A DNA stretch of 64,000 bases from Candidatus Dependentiae bacterium Noda2021 (GCA_020886235.1 AP025250.1:372001-436000); one strand, 5' to 3'. Positions 9,372 to 18,373 are shown, counted from the stretch's first letter. Numbers and translations are program-made. The notes: generated by a model not told the origin, from the letters alone.

Positions 9372-9872
9372 TTACGATACTTTTGGAGCATTCAATACCG
9401 TTATTGATCCAAAGGCAACATCAAGCGAAACATTCATTGTTGGTTTTTTATCACTATTATATGAGTTCGAGCGCTTTCCAAATAACAAATTTCTTTGTTC
9501 AGGCAATGAAACTGAACCAAAAGATGATGAGGCATGTATGGTGGTTGCAACTTCAGGATCTAAAATAAGAGTCGCATTACCAAACGCTACTTGTACATCA
9601 AGTGCATTTTTCTTGGTGTGTGCATTGCGTAAATCTATAACTTGGTTGCCAAACGCAATACGATAGTGCTTTGCATGCTTTAACGCGTGTACTGATATCG
9701 GTTCTTGGCTAACAATACCCATCAACATATTTACGCCGATAAACATTAAGTAAATGGCACCAAATACTTTGCCTACGGGTATTTTGATGTTAAAAAATGC
9801 GTTTAATAATACTGAGGTGCCAAAAAGCACTAAAAAGAAGCCTAAAAAAACAATATTAAAAAAGAAGCTCAC
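9372..9872 (-). CDS. LiaF-like membrane protein (cell wall-active antibiotics response domain)
   Basis: Two or three hydrophobic segments in the first 60 residues are followed by a beta-rich cytoplasmic/periplasmic domain with repeated I/V-AFG motifs (RIAFGNQVIDL, VQVAFGNATLIL, SSFGSVSLP, DVAFGSITV). This pattern is typical of the LiaF/DUF2154 C-terminal domain, whose founding member senses envelope stress in Firmicutes. No LiaRS two-component pair is nearby, so the role here is open. The GTG start at 9872 overlaps the stop of the preceding gene by 4 bases, so the two are translationally coupled. Confidence 0.7.
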   Translation of the reverse strand: MSFFFNIVFLGFFLVLFGTSVLLNAFFNIKIPVGKVFGAIYLMFIGVNMLMGIVSQEPISVHALKHAKHYRIAFGNQVIDLRNAHTKKNALDVQVAFGNATLILDPEVATTIHASSSFGSVSLPEQRNLLFGKRSNSYNSDKKPTMNVSLDVAFGSITVLNAPKVS

Positions 9873-10225
9873 GGGCGATCCTTAGGGTGTTGTTGGTGAG
9901 GAGGATATGGTTGATTATTTTTTGGTTCTTGTTTGTGGTTACGCCAACAAGAAAATTTTGATGCTAGGTACACAACAACGAGCATAATGAGAGGTTTTGC
10001 AATAGTGATGCCAATCACACAGCCAATACCAGCGGTAGACAGCATGCAGGTTTCTTGCTGATCAGGGGAACCAAAAGCAAGCATGGTGCCGATATACATA
10101 AGTAGCGCAGCTAATGCTGTTTTTATTGCGGTGATGCCAAATTTAAAGAAATATTTTCCTAAAAAAACAGCCCCTAAAAAAATGAATGAGGCGCCAATTA
10201 ATAAATTTGAAAGCCAAAGATTCAT
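9869..10225 (-). CDS. small membrane protein upstream of the LiaF-like gene
   Basis: I start at ATG 10225 (MNLWLSNLLIGASFIFLG) because AAAGGA lies 8 bases upstream; the open frame extends to 10294 without a ribosome site. The product of about 118 residues has three predicted membrane segments and a Pro/Gln-rich cytoplasmic tail (KNNQPYPPHQQHPKDRP). The first segments resemble the membrane anchor of the next protein, suggesting a related DUF5668-like anchor. No function is known; the 4-base overlap with the LiaF-like gene suggests they act together. Confidence 0.6.
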   Translation of the reverse strand: MNLWLSNLLIGASFIFLGAVFLGKYFFKFGITAIKTALAALLMYIGTMLAFGSPDQQETCMLSTAGIGCVIGITIAKPLIMLVVVYLASKFSCWRNHKQEPKNNQPYPPHQQHPKDRP

Positions 10226-10366
10226 ACGAGTGATCCTTTTTTGCGTCGATAACACTTTATTGGTTAGTGTGCTTAAAATAAGTATTATTGGCAACTGGCC
10301 ACGTGAAAATAGAGGATGAATGATGATTATTTTTGTTTAAAGCAGTAGTAATAACAAGAATGAAAG

Positions 10367-10443
10367 TGGGGTGAACGGTGGGGATCGAACCCACGACCCT
10401 CGGAACCACAACCCGATGCTCTACCAACTGAGCTACGTTCACC
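10367..10443 (-). tRNA. tRNA-His (anticodon GTG)
   Basis: Minus-strand cloverleaf: an extra 5' G (10443) facing discriminator C (10370), the signature of tRNA-His; acceptor GTGAACG/CGTTCAC; D-arm GCTCAGTTGGTAGAGC; anticodon loop TTGTGGT; T-arm GGGTTCGATCCCC; encoded CCA at 10367-10369. Confidence 0.95.
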
Positions 10444-10501
10444 ATACATTTAAAAGACACTAGATAGTATAATCAGTGCTTAGAAAAAATCAATTTAATA
10501 G

Positions 10502-11026
10502 TTATTCATTATTTTTATTTTCAGTCAACGCGGGCTCAATCTTGATTTCATGTTTTATCACATGCTTCCTAACACAGTTATTATTGATAGGAGAGTAATA
10601 AAAGATTTTATTTTTACCAGTGTAAGATGGATCACACTTAAAATGTGCCTGCAGATGTGCCTTGGCGTAAGACGTATGTACAACAACTTTGCAAGTAGGG
10701 TAATTGCAAACACCATAGTCTCGAACATTAAGTTCTTGTATTGGTGCTTTTTGTGCAACGGTACCATGAGTATTGCTACTATCAGGGGACGCGCTTATAC
10801 GTTTGTCAGAGGGTTTTTCTGGTCTTTTAAACTCATACGAGGTTTTATGCTCTTCAAGTTGCGCGAGCGAAAACAGCGATTGCATTACCGCATCAGTGTT
10901 TAAGGGTGATGTGGGGCATTGTTTTTGGTCAATTGTGGCAGTGCTTTCTTGATATTTTTGGTTCATTGCGTAGGTAGATGCTCCACTGATGAAAAATAAT
11001 GCAATTAAACAATACATATTATTCAT
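10502..11026 (-). CDS. exported protein with one C2H2 finger-like motif
   Basis: ATG 11026 gives a signal peptide (NNMYCLIALFFISGASTYA); the open frame goes further up to 11065 but that addition is not signal-like. The product is about 174 residues. The C-terminal half contains C-N-Y-P-T-C ... H-L-Q-A-H-F-K-C, i.e. C-x4-C-x11-H-x3-H, a classical C2H2 zinc-finger spacing that is unusual in an exported bacterial protein. The first half is polar and low in complexity (Ser/Thr/Lys). A second, larger finger protein lies at 46.9 kb. Role unknown; binding to a host nucleic acid or protein is only a hypothesis. Confidence 0.6.
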   Translation of the reverse strand: MNNMYCLIALFFISGASTYAMNQKYQESTATIDQKQCPTSPLNTDAVMQSLFSLAQLEEHKTSYEFKRPEKPSDKRISASPDSSNTHGTVAQKAPIQELNVRDYGVCNYPTCKVVVHTSYAKAHLQAHFKCDPSYTGKNKIFYYSPINNNCVRKHVIKHEIKIEPALTENKNNE

Positions 11027-11166
11027 TTTTTTGCTTTCTTGGATAAAAAGTGGTTTAAAATTCAACCAATTATAGCTTTTTTGCGAACTATTGCTAGGTT
11101 TTCATCATTGATATTTTGTGGTATTATAGATTATTGAAATAATTTCCAATTAATTTCTATTAGAGT

Positions 11167-13734
11167 ATGGATATGAGCATGGTTGATAAAAAAAATAAAT
11201 GGATACATATTAAGGGTGCGCGCGAGCACAACCTAAAAAATATTGATGTTTCTATTCCAAAAAATACTCTCACGGTTATTACCGGACCATCTGGGTCAGG
11301 TAAAAGTTCTCTGGCGCTCGATATATTATACACCGAAGGTAAAAGACGGTATATGGAGTCTTTATCTTCGTATGCACGCCAGTTTTTAGGCATTGTAAAA
11401 AAGCCTGATTTTGACAGTATTGAGGGATTATGCCCTTCTATTGCTATTGAGCAAAAGACGGTGGGAGCCAACCCTCGTTCAACCGTTGGTACCATTACTG
11501 AAATTTATGATTACCTACGAGTATTATTTGCCCGTATTGGTAAAGTGCATTGCCCTGATTGTGGGCTACCGATTCAAGCTGAATCCCCTCAAAAAATTGT
11601 AGATATGCTTCTTGAGACCTTTGCCGGTCAACTGATTACGATTCATGCTCCCATTGCAAAGTCAAAAAAAGGTGAATTCGTAAACGATTTACTCAAATTA
11701 TTTTCCCAAGGGTTTTACCGATTCTGGATTGATGGCAGACAGTATCGCTTTAGATCTGAAGATGAGATCCGTGCTATAAAATTACAAAAAACATACAAAC
11801 ACGACATAGATTTAGTTATTGATGCTATTGAGGTTGAGTCTCATGAAAAGTCTCGCTTAACTGAAGCGATAGAAACCGCATTCAAGTTGGCTGGCGGCAC
11901 CTGTAAAATTGTGGCGGGTAACACTGAGCACTTATATTCATCAAAACATATGTGTGTGCGTTGTGCGCAATCAGTTCCTGAGCTTGAACCCCGTGTGTTT
12001 TCATTCAACTCGCCGATTGGTGCCTGCGGACATTGTCATGGGCTTGGCGTGATACACCAATGGCCGTGGAATGAAAATGACCCTGAGGCATGGAAATCAC
12101 AATACCCTGATTTTTTTGCAGATAAATATGCTCAGCAACAAACCTGTCCGCATTGTTATGGAAAACGGCTCAACAAGTTTGCGTTAGCGGTAACGGTGGG
12201 TGATAAAACTATTTATGATCTTGGCATGCTTTCTATAAAAGATCTGCACAGCTTTTTTAACTATTTAAAATTAAGTCCTACTCAACAAGAAATAGCCCAA
12301 ACGTTAAGTAAAGAAATAAGTGCTCGATTACAATTTCTTAACGATGTAGGATTGTCCTACTTGTCGCTCAATCGTACGGCACGAACCTTGTCTGGTGGTG
12401 AAGGTCAGCGTATTAGGCTTGCAACTCAAATAGGATCTGCGTTAAGTGGGGTTCTTTATATTCTTGACGAGCCAAGTATTGGTCTGCATCAACGAGATAA
12501 TGATCGTTTGATTGAAACCTTAAAAAAATTACGTGACCTTGGAAATACCGTTGTTGTGGTAGAGCACGATCACGATACGATGGAACAATCAGATTATATT
12601 ATTGATATGGGTCCAGCCGCTGGTATACATGGTGGGCGTGTCACTGCAACTGGAACTCCGGCTGAAATAGCACGCAATCCAAAATCATTAACGGGATCAT
12701 ATTTAAGTGGCAAGCGCACCATTAAGCGTTTGCAACCAGTTAGAAAACCCTCAGGTATGCTGATATTAAAACATGCAACTAAAAATAACTTAAAAGATCT
12801 TACCGTTCAGTTTCCGCTTGGGGTACTGTGTGCCGTGTCAGGAGTTTCTGGTTCAGGTAAAAGTACCTTGATTATGCAAGAGCTGGTACCAAGCCTTGAG
12901 CGTGCGGTGCAGTCACGAAAGGGTGTAGCAGACCCTGATCTTACCGGTACTGAACAGTTAGAGCACTTGGTGGTAATTGATCAAACTCCTATTGGTCGCA
13001 CACCTCGTTCTAATCCAGCTACGTACCTTGGTGTATTTGATGATATTAGAAAGCTTTATGCTGGTTTGCCTGAAAGTAATGCGCGTGGTTACAAAGTAGG
13101 ACGCTTTAGCTTTAATGTGGCTGAAGGGCGTTGCTTTGAATGTTCAGGTGATGGCGTTATCAAAGTTGAGATGCAGTTTTTACCTGAAGTTACCATGGTA
13201 TGTAAAACCTGTAATGGTAAACGCTACAACTCCCAAACATTAGAAATTACTTACAAAGGCAAAAATATTGCCGATGTGCTTGATATGACCGCGCTTGAAG
13301 CGGCTGAATTTTTCGCTGCACATCAGACGATTGCAAAACGTCTTAACTTATTGTGTGAAGTAGGCCTTGATTACTTGAAGCTTGGTCAAGCGGCAATTAC
13401 CCTGTCGGGTGGTGAAGCGCAGCGTATTAAGCTGGTAGATGAGCTTGCAAAACGTGGTAATAAGACTATGTACATCTTAGACGAGCCTACAACGGGGTTA
13501 CATGCCAGTGATATTGAAAAATTATTGGTAGTTCTAAACCGACTAGTAGACAAAGGCAACTCAATGATTGTAATTGAGCATAATCTCGATGTGTTAAAAA
13601 CTGCTGATTATCTCATTGATATGGGGCCCGAAGGTGGTGACAAAGGTGGAACCGTTGTTGCGCATGGATCGCCATTTGCCGTGTCTCGTGTAGAGGCAAG
13701 TCACACGGGTCGTTATTTACGTAAATTGTTGTAA
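11167..13734 (+). CDS. uvrA: excinuclease ABC subunit UvrA
   Basis: UvrA is the damage-recognising ABC ATPase of nucleotide excision repair. The 855-residue protein has two ABC modules: Walker A GPSGSGKSSL near residue 38 and GVSGSGKSTL near 560, signatures LSGGEGQRIRLA and LSGGEAQRIKLV, and Walker B segments YILDEPSIGLHQRD and YILDEPTTGLHASD. Zinc-binding Cys pairs are seen at CPDCG, CVRC...CGHC, CPHC and CFEC...CKTC. It is somewhat shorter than the E. coli protein (940), within the family range. Start codons at 11167, 11173 and 11179 are all possible. Confidence 0.97.
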   Translation: MDMSMVDKKNKWIHIKGAREHNLKNIDVSIPKNTLTVITGPSGSGKSSLALDILYTEGKRRYMESLSSYARQFLGIVKKPDFDSIEGLCPSIAIEQKTVGANPRSTVGTITEIYDYLRVLFARIGKVHCPDCGLPIQAESPQKIVDMLLETFAGQLITIHAPIAKSKKGEFVNDLLKLFSQGFYRFWIDGRQYRFRSEDEIRAIKLQKTYKHDIDLVIDAIEVESHEKSRLTEAIETAFKLAGGTCKIVAGNTEHLYSSKHMCVRCAQSVPELEPRVFSFNSPIGACGHCHGLGVIHQWPWNENDPEAWKSQYPDFFADKYAQQQTCPHCYGKRLNKFALAVTVGDKTIYDLGMLSIKDLHSFFNYLKLSPTQQEIAQTLSKEISARLQFLNDVGLSYLSLNRTARTLSGGEGQRIRLATQIGSALSGVLYILDEPSIGLHQRDNDRLIETLKKLRDLGNTVVVVEHDHDTMEQSDYIIDMGPAAGIHGGRVTATGTPAEIARNPKSLTGSYLSGKRTIKRLQPVRKPSGMLILKHATKNNLKDLTVQFPLGVLCAVSGVSGSGKSTLIMQELVPSLERAVQSRKGVADPDLTGTEQLEHLVVIDQTPIGRTPRSNPATYLGVFDDIRKLYAGLPESNARGYKVGRFSFNVAEGRCFECSGDGVIKVEMQFLPEVTMVCKTCNGKRYNSQTLEITYKGKNIADVLDMTALEAAEFFAAHQTIAKRLNLLCEVGLDYLKLGQAAITLSGGEAQRIKLVDELAKRGNKTMYILDEPTTGLHASDIEKLLVVLNRLVDKGNSMIVIEHNLDVLKTADYLIDMGPEGGDKGGTVVAHGSPFAVSRVEASHTGRYLRKLL

Positions 13735-13744
13735 GTTTGAGCTC

Positions 13745-13807
13745 AATTAAACGTAACGTTTTGGCTTATTGATAAAAATAACTTAAGATAGAGCATTACG
13801 TTTAATT
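13745..13807. repeat. 12-bp inverted repeat in the uvrA downstream gap
   Basis: AATTAAACGTAA at 13745-13756 is matched exactly in reverse complement by TTACGTTTAATT at 13796-13807, with 39 bases between. It lies between the uvrA stop and the next start, and has no T-run, so it is a poor terminator. It could be an operator or a long-loop structure; only the symmetry is certain. Confidence 0.5.
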
Positions 13808-13822
13808 TAAATCGGGTTTGTT

Positions 13823-14794
13823 ATGAAAAAAATATTTCTAGTATATTGTTTAGCAGCTATTGGAACCACAACCTATAGTCAAGAACAAGAACAGGTAAAG
13901 CAATTGCAACAGATCTTGGCCTTAAACCAACAAGAGCAAACGCACGTGCAGAAAGCGCTTACCTACGTGCGCGACTATAAGATTGAAGAGCATAAACTAA
14001 ACTTCATCAAAGAATATAAACGCAAGCACATCGCAGCGCGTGTAATAACCATTGCAAGTGCCATCACGGTTGCCGGCAGTGTAGGATACTTTGGGTATTA
14101 CAATGCAAAAAGCTTTGTGACCTGGCTGAGAACACCTAAACAAGTTGCTGTTGAAGCGGTTAAAGCTACTGTTGAAGAAGCAGGCAAACCAGAGTATGCA
14201 AATGGTCCTGAATTTAAAGATTTACAAGGGCGCGTGGTTAAACTAGAAAAAGTGATAAACGGTGATGATCAAAACTGGTTCTTAGAAAAAGCAAAATCCA
14301 TTAGCTTTAATGTGTATTCTTTTATTGCAAGTAGCGTTATCACTATGTACGGACAACGCTTGCTGGGTGATATTTTAATGGCTCCGGGCGATTTGCGTTG
14401 GTTCTGCGCACAGAAAACTGCCATTTTCCAACTGCTTGAAGCCTTAAAGTTGAGTGCACAAGAACTTGAAGAATCAAGCATCTACGACACTGATCGTATA
14501 ACCTATCACCGTGCTTGTGTACTGCCGCTCTCAAAGGCCCTTGCAGAAACGATGGAAAAAACCATTGGTTTTCTTGAGTTTAAATTATCGCAGATGAAAC
14601 CTGAGCATTCCGCGGCATTAGGGCTCGACATCCTTCCGCGCTATCTAGAAGTGTATACTAACAATCTGCTCAGTAAGATTGAGTATTGCATGAAGTCTCA
14701 AAGTAGCGCTGTAATCTCAAAAGATTTACAATTTTTAGTCGATGATTTTACCGCGGAACTTACTCATGCACTTAATAAATGCATGGGCATATAA
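13823..14794 (+). CDS. exported/membrane-anchored coiled-coil protein of unknown function
   Basis: The 323-residue product begins with a signal peptide (KKIFLVYCLAAIGTTTYS), then a Gln-rich heptad-like coiled coil (EQEQVKQLQQILALNQQEQTH), then a hydrophobic segment ARVITIASAITVAGSVGYFGYY near residue 72 that probably spans a membrane, and a second weak hydrophobic stretch near ISFNVYSFIASSVITMYG. The rest is helical. I recognise no family. A strong terminator hairpin follows at 14819. Transcribed alone after uvrA. Confidence 0.65.
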   Translation: MKKIFLVYCLAAIGTTTYSQEQEQVKQLQQILALNQQEQTHVQKALTYVRDYKIEEHKLNFIKEYKRKHIAARVITIASAITVAGSVGYFGYYNAKSFVTWLRTPKQVAVEAVKATVEEAGKPEYANGPEFKDLQGRVVKLEKVINGDDQNWFLEKAKSISFNVYSFIASSVITMYGQRLLGDILMAPGDLRWFCAQKTAIFQLLEALKLSAQELEESSIYDTDRITYHRACVLPLSKALAETMEKTIGFLEFKLSQMKPEHSAALGLDILPRYLEVYTNNLLSKIEYCMKSQSSAVISKDLQFLVDDFTAELTHALNKCMGI

Positions 14795-14818
14795 ATTTGC
14801 CGTATCTCGAAATTGAAT

Positions 14819-14853
14819 GCCCGAAGATTATTTTTTCTTCGGGCCTTTTTTTT
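14819..14853 (+). terminator. rho-independent terminator
   Basis: GCCCGAAGA (14819-14827) pairs with TCTTCGGGC (14836-14844) around an 8-base loop and is followed by an eight-T run. It ends the gene at 13823. The hairpin overlaps the 3' end of the convergent LigD-like gene, whose last codons encode the Lys-rich tail GPKKK. Confidence 0.85.
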
Positions 14854-15325
14854 GTTTGGCAATTTGATCTAATGTTCTGTCCCTTTTAACTGACCGATTC
14901 CAATTGGCAGCGCGCTTGTGCAGTGCCTGCCCGTATTCATCAGCTATTTTAATAAGAAGCCAGCGTTGTTTTTTGCTGATTCTCACCAGCACGTAGCCGC
15001 CTTTAAGCTTCTTGCCTTCCAGCCATATCATTAAGAGCCCATTTTCTAAGCTTTGATTTAATGAAACTTTTTTATTTGAGTGATCTTTTAAAAAGCCCGA
15101 GTAAAGATCTTTGTCCCACACCATAACAGGCCCTGCTCCGTAACTGCCTTCAGGAATTATTCCCTCAAAGTGCCGATACCAAAATGGGTGATCGGCAACC
15201 TGTATGGCAAGAATTGGCTGCGATGGCTTTGTAGGTATTTCATACATCGCCCATGATTTAAGAACGCCATCAATTTCTAACCGTAGATCATAATGCAAAC
15301 GTGATGCTTTATGTTTGTGGATCAT
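14828..15325 (-). CDS. stand-alone LigD-type 3'-phosphoesterase domain protein
   Basis: The 165-residue protein is a single DNA ligase D phosphoesterase (PE) domain: it starts MIHKHKASRLHYDLRLE, the diagnostic H-x-A-S-x-x-H-Y-D-x-R-L-E motif, and continues LKSWAMYEIPT, HPFWYRHFEGIIPEGSYGAGPVMVWD and a basic tail. LigD PE domains trim 3'-phosphate and ribonucleotide ends. No ligase or polymerase domain is attached, and no Ku or LigD gene is in the window. Homologous frame W-Q-N-E-N-P-F-F continues upstream of the ATG to a stop, while an ATG with AAAGG lies in another frame at about 15349, so the N-terminus may also be affected by a one-base error. Confidence 0.8.
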   Translation of the reverse strand: MIHKHKASRLHYDLRLEIDGVLKSWAMYEIPTKPSQPILAIQVADHPFWYRHFEGIIPEGSYGAGPVMVWDKDLYSGFLKDHSNKKVSLNQSLENGLLMIWLEGKKLKGGYVLVRISKKQRWLLIKIADEYGQALHKRAANWNRSVKRDRTLDQIAKQKKGPKKK

Positions 15326-15490
15326 AAAAAATGGGTTTTCGTTCTGCCATTACTCACTGCCTTTTTTTGTTAAATACTAATAATCTTTGACTCGCGTGAA
15401 AAAGGTTTTGCATTAATTACTGTTAATTTTACGGGATTGCACTAGAGTTATTGGTAGAATATCTCTCATTTTATCAATACGTGAGGTGCT

Positions 15491-16686
15491 ATGTTCAGAT
15501 CAAAAAATCGCGTCACAAAAACCACTCTCTTTGTTCTACTATGCAGTGTCACATGCGCACACGCTAAATTTGTATCGGTGCCCGACAAAGTACCGCAAGC
15601 TTACTGCTCATTAAAAGATCTTTGTGCGCGAATAGACACAAATCAAGTCGACATTGCCTCAACAATAAGTGTTCATGATCTTATTGTTCAAAATAGCGCT
15701 ATTACCTATACCAAATGCCACGACTCAATGCAGTTTAATTTTGATAGGTTTCCTCTTGCTTCTACTCCTGCTTCTTCATGTGCTAGCCCAGTGATTCCTG
15801 AAACGTTTATTCTTTCCATTCCAAACGGGCGTGCTTACTCTTCAGATGGCGTAGTATTAGTTAATAATCAACTTATACAAGAATTGATTTGGCCCTGGAG
15901 TGCTTTAAAACGGGGGTCGGTATTACAGTTAAACGCGTTACCGCCCGTAAAACACATTGCGGGAAAAGTAGCGGTAATTACGCAAGAAGGTCATGCTAAT
16001 TACTATCATTGGATGACCGAAGTGCTCCCCAAGTTAGCTATGCTTGCAGATAACAACAGTGAATATGATTGGTTATACGTTACTGCCCATACGCCTGTCA
16101 TGCGGCAAACATTAGAGTATCTTGGTGTCGATCTATCTAAAGTTCTACCAATAGAAGATAATACCTACATTGAAGCGGATGAACTGATAGTGCCATCACC
16201 ACCAGCCTATTCGTGTTATACACCACAATGGATAATTGAGTACTTGAATACCCATTTTATGCCCCATATTAAAGAGAATTCAGTCAAACATAACTTTAAT
16301 AAGAAAATCTTTATTTCCCGAAAACACGCATCTTTTAGAAGAATTATAAATGAAGATGAAGTTTTTGATTTGTTCGAAGCAAGGGGATTTGAGCGTTACA
16401 ACCTTGAAGATTTATCGCTCATTGAACAAATCGTCTTGTTTCATAATGCAGAGATTATTGTAGCCCCCATGGTGCAGGGCTTGTTAATTTATTATTTGCG
16501 CGTCCTGGTACCAAAGTTATAGAATTATTTCAAGCGCATGAAGACGATACCTATTGGTACTTAAGCCAAGTGATTGGATTGGATCATGTGTGCGTAAAAA
16601 CTACGGAGTTCAAGCCCGATGGCGGTTATACCGATACGATTATTCCTATTGAGAGCATTGAGCCGGTCATGGAATTAATTGGCTAG
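15491..16686 (+). CDS. exported GT61-type (DUF563) glycosyltransferase, frame broken by one base
   Basis: A signal peptide (TTLFVLLCSVTCAHA) precedes a DUF563/GT61 domain marked by EGHANYYHWMTEVLPKL and KIFISRKHASFRRIINE. The frame shifts at the C5 run 16464-16468: the intact version would read V-A-P-H-G-A-G-L-V-N-L-L-F-A-R-P-G-T, the conserved family ending, which is exactly what the next frame encodes down to the stop at 16686. With one more C the protein has about 398 residues. As sequenced it stops at 16522 with a scrambled tail. Export of such an enzyme suggests it acts at, or beyond, the envelope. Start ATG 15491 has GAGG upstream. Confidence 0.82.
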
Positions 16687-16833
16687 TGGTTCAAGGCTAA
16701 GCAACATTTTTTGATTAATTTCTCGTGCTTTTTTGAGTCGAGCGTGCTTTTTATATAGTTTAATACTGTCCACAACCAAGGTTGCTAAACACACACCCAG
16801 AATAATCAGCGCAGAGTCTTTTAGCGTGCGGTG
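16675..16833 (-). pseudogene. 3' remnant of a membrane-protein gene
   Basis: The minus frame from 16833 to the stop at 16675 reads TLKDSALIILGVCLATLVVD followed by a Lys/Arg-rich tail (KKHARLKKAREINQ), which looks like the final membrane helix and cytoplasmic end of a protein. It has no start codon and is cut at a stop at 16834-16836, just where homology to the nuclease gene on the other strand begins. Its last 12 bases overlap the end of the glycosyltransferase gene. I read it as the leftover end of a gene truncated at a recombination junction. Confidence 0.35.
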
Positions 16834-16837
16834 CTAA

Positions 16838-17512
16838 CTGTGGAGCAAGATAAACCTTTTTTTGCAGTGTCACCAATGCTTTTATAAAGAACAAGTGCTA
16901 AAATTAAAACGACCACGATTTGATCCAGATAGCTTTGCTTTAAATAACGCTGTTGATTTACTGCTGAAAAATGAATTTGATGAGTACCGAAAACAGCAAT
17001 AAAAACATCCACTGATGGTTAGACATAGTATTGATGCAATCCCTTTTCATCATGATTTATTTCCAAAATGGAGAAGCTATAAGGCTGGAGGTATTAGATA
17101 TTTTGATAGCACAAACCAAATAGAACTGTGTGGGGTTCTTGATGATATTTGGGTTAACAAAGATGAAGAACTCATTATTGTTGATTATAAAGCTACAGCT
17201 AGAAAAGGTTCTGTGTTGTTAGATTTAAGTAATGCCTGGAACAGCAATAATAAACGTCAGGTTTCATTTTATGCATACATTTTAAAAACTCTCGGTTTTA
17301 AAATACATAAAAATGCTTATTGCCTGTATGTGATAGCAGACAATAGTAAACCAGCTTTGAATGAAAATCTTGCATTTGAAACTAAGGTTTTACCCTATTG
17401 CATAGATTATTCATGGATTGAAAAAACAATTGTAAATATTCGTAATTGTTTAGACCAAGAATTGATTCCTGACTCTAATATCAATTGTGATTTGTGCAAA
17501 TTTAATTTTTAG
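16838..17512 (+). pseudogene. broken PD-(D/E)XK nuclease (Cas4/RecB-like family)
   Basis: The plus frame reads S-K-I-N-L-F-L-Q-C-H-Q-C-F-Y, then DPDSFALNNAVDLLLKNEFDEYRKQQ, then an in-frame TAA at 17000, then HPLMVRHSIDAIPFHHDLFPKW, IELCGVLDDIWV (catalytic Asp), LIIVDYKAT (D-x-K) and a C-terminal CDLC. This order, including N- and C-terminal Cys pairs that may hold an iron-sulfur cluster, matches a Cas4/RecB-like nuclease family common in reduced-genome bacteria. The upstream end has no start codon in frame (stop at 16835). ORF 17015-17512 (165 aa) keeps the catalytic core but lacks the N-terminus, so the gene is most likely dead. Confidence 0.65.
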
Positions 17513-17755
17513 TAGTTAGGCTCTCAATAAAAAATTATAGATTTAGTAGACAAGGCTTTCGTACGCTTGCAAATTTAATGTCATCAACCCATTAAAATAA
17601 TGCTTCAAACTGGCTATGCGACTGTATTTGTGGAAAGCGATATTTATTACAGTTGGTGACTTAGGACAGCAATGATAATATTAAAGATCAAAATATTTTG
17701 TAAAAGAATATCTGTATTATTTATTCAGATAAATAACTCTTTTCGTAGGACGATT
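17513..17755. other. gap before the HEPN-like gene
   Basis: This 243-base AT-rich stretch has no open frame with a ribosome site that I can support. Short coding-like pieces are visible (for example a plus-frame run ending FVRLQI), which may be further gene remnants of the island. Confidence 0.3.
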
Positions 17756-18364
17756 ATGACACCTGTATTTAGTGAGACAAACTACGCCAAAAAAATTGAC
17801 ATTCTTGCCCAAGAAATAACAAGATTGAAAAATTATTTATATGCTATTCAAGAAATCATAAATCAATCCAACCAAAGCTTTGAGGCTTACAAAAAATATA
17901 ATGAGTTCTTTTATTTGACATATATTTCTTATTATAACGAGCTTATTTATGGGATAAGTAGGTTGCAAGATAAAAGCAGTGATTCTTTAAGCATTATGAA
18001 AATGCTAGAAGAATCACTGCAATATCACACAGATGAACAATCATGCCATGAAAAACAAATCTTATCTCAAATAAAAGAAATCATTGTAGGTTACAAAATA
18101 AGAACTCAACGCAATAGGTTAGGCCGTGCTCATTTTGATAGAGAAGTGGCAACTAATACTGACGAACAAAAAAAAGTCTATGAAAGAAGCAAAACTGAAT
18201 TAAACGAGATAACAGAATATATTCAATTACTAACACGAGCTCTAGAGATCTTGTCTGCTCGTCTATCAAATCCGATAGTATTACTTGATCCTCTTCCTTC
18301 GCTAAAAAAGGAAATAAAAATATTATTTCAAGAGCTTAGCGCTCCAAAAAATATTACTAATTAA
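17756..18364 (+). CDS. HEPN-like (AbiU2-type) helical protein
   Basis: ATG 17756 has AGGA five bases upstream; the longer frame from 17672 has none. The product of about 202 residues is almost wholly helical, with a long N-terminal helix pair (KIDILAQEITRLKNYLYA, NEFFYLTYISYYNELIYGIS) and a conserved-looking basic site R-N-R-L-G-R-A-H-F-D in the middle. This resembles the R-x4-6-H active site of HEPN RNases, and the arrangement is like HEPN_AbiU2 proteins from abortive-infection systems. The assignment rests on pattern only. It converges on the last immunity-like gene with a 9-base gap, placing it in the toxin island. Confidence 0.5.
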   Translation: MTPVFSETNYAKKIDILAQEITRLKNYLYAIQEIINQSNQSFEAYKKYNEFFYLTYISYYNELIYGISRLQDKSSDSLSIMKMLEESLQYHTDEQSCHEKQILSQIKEIIVGYKIRTQRNRLGRAHFDREVATNTDEQKKVYERSKTELNEITEYIQLLTRALEILSARLSNPIVLLDPLPSLKKEIKILFQELSAPKNITN

Positions 18365-18373
18365 TGTGAAAGT

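Noticed and set aside
10257-10460. 67-codon open frame on the minus strand
   Set aside because: It is the antisense-independent read-through of the tRNA-His gene and its flanks; no ribosome site and no coding character.
16821-17012. 63-codon minus-strand frame with a membrane-like segment
   Set aside because: It is the shadow of the plus-strand nuclease pseudogene, whose translation shows clear family motifs across the same bases.
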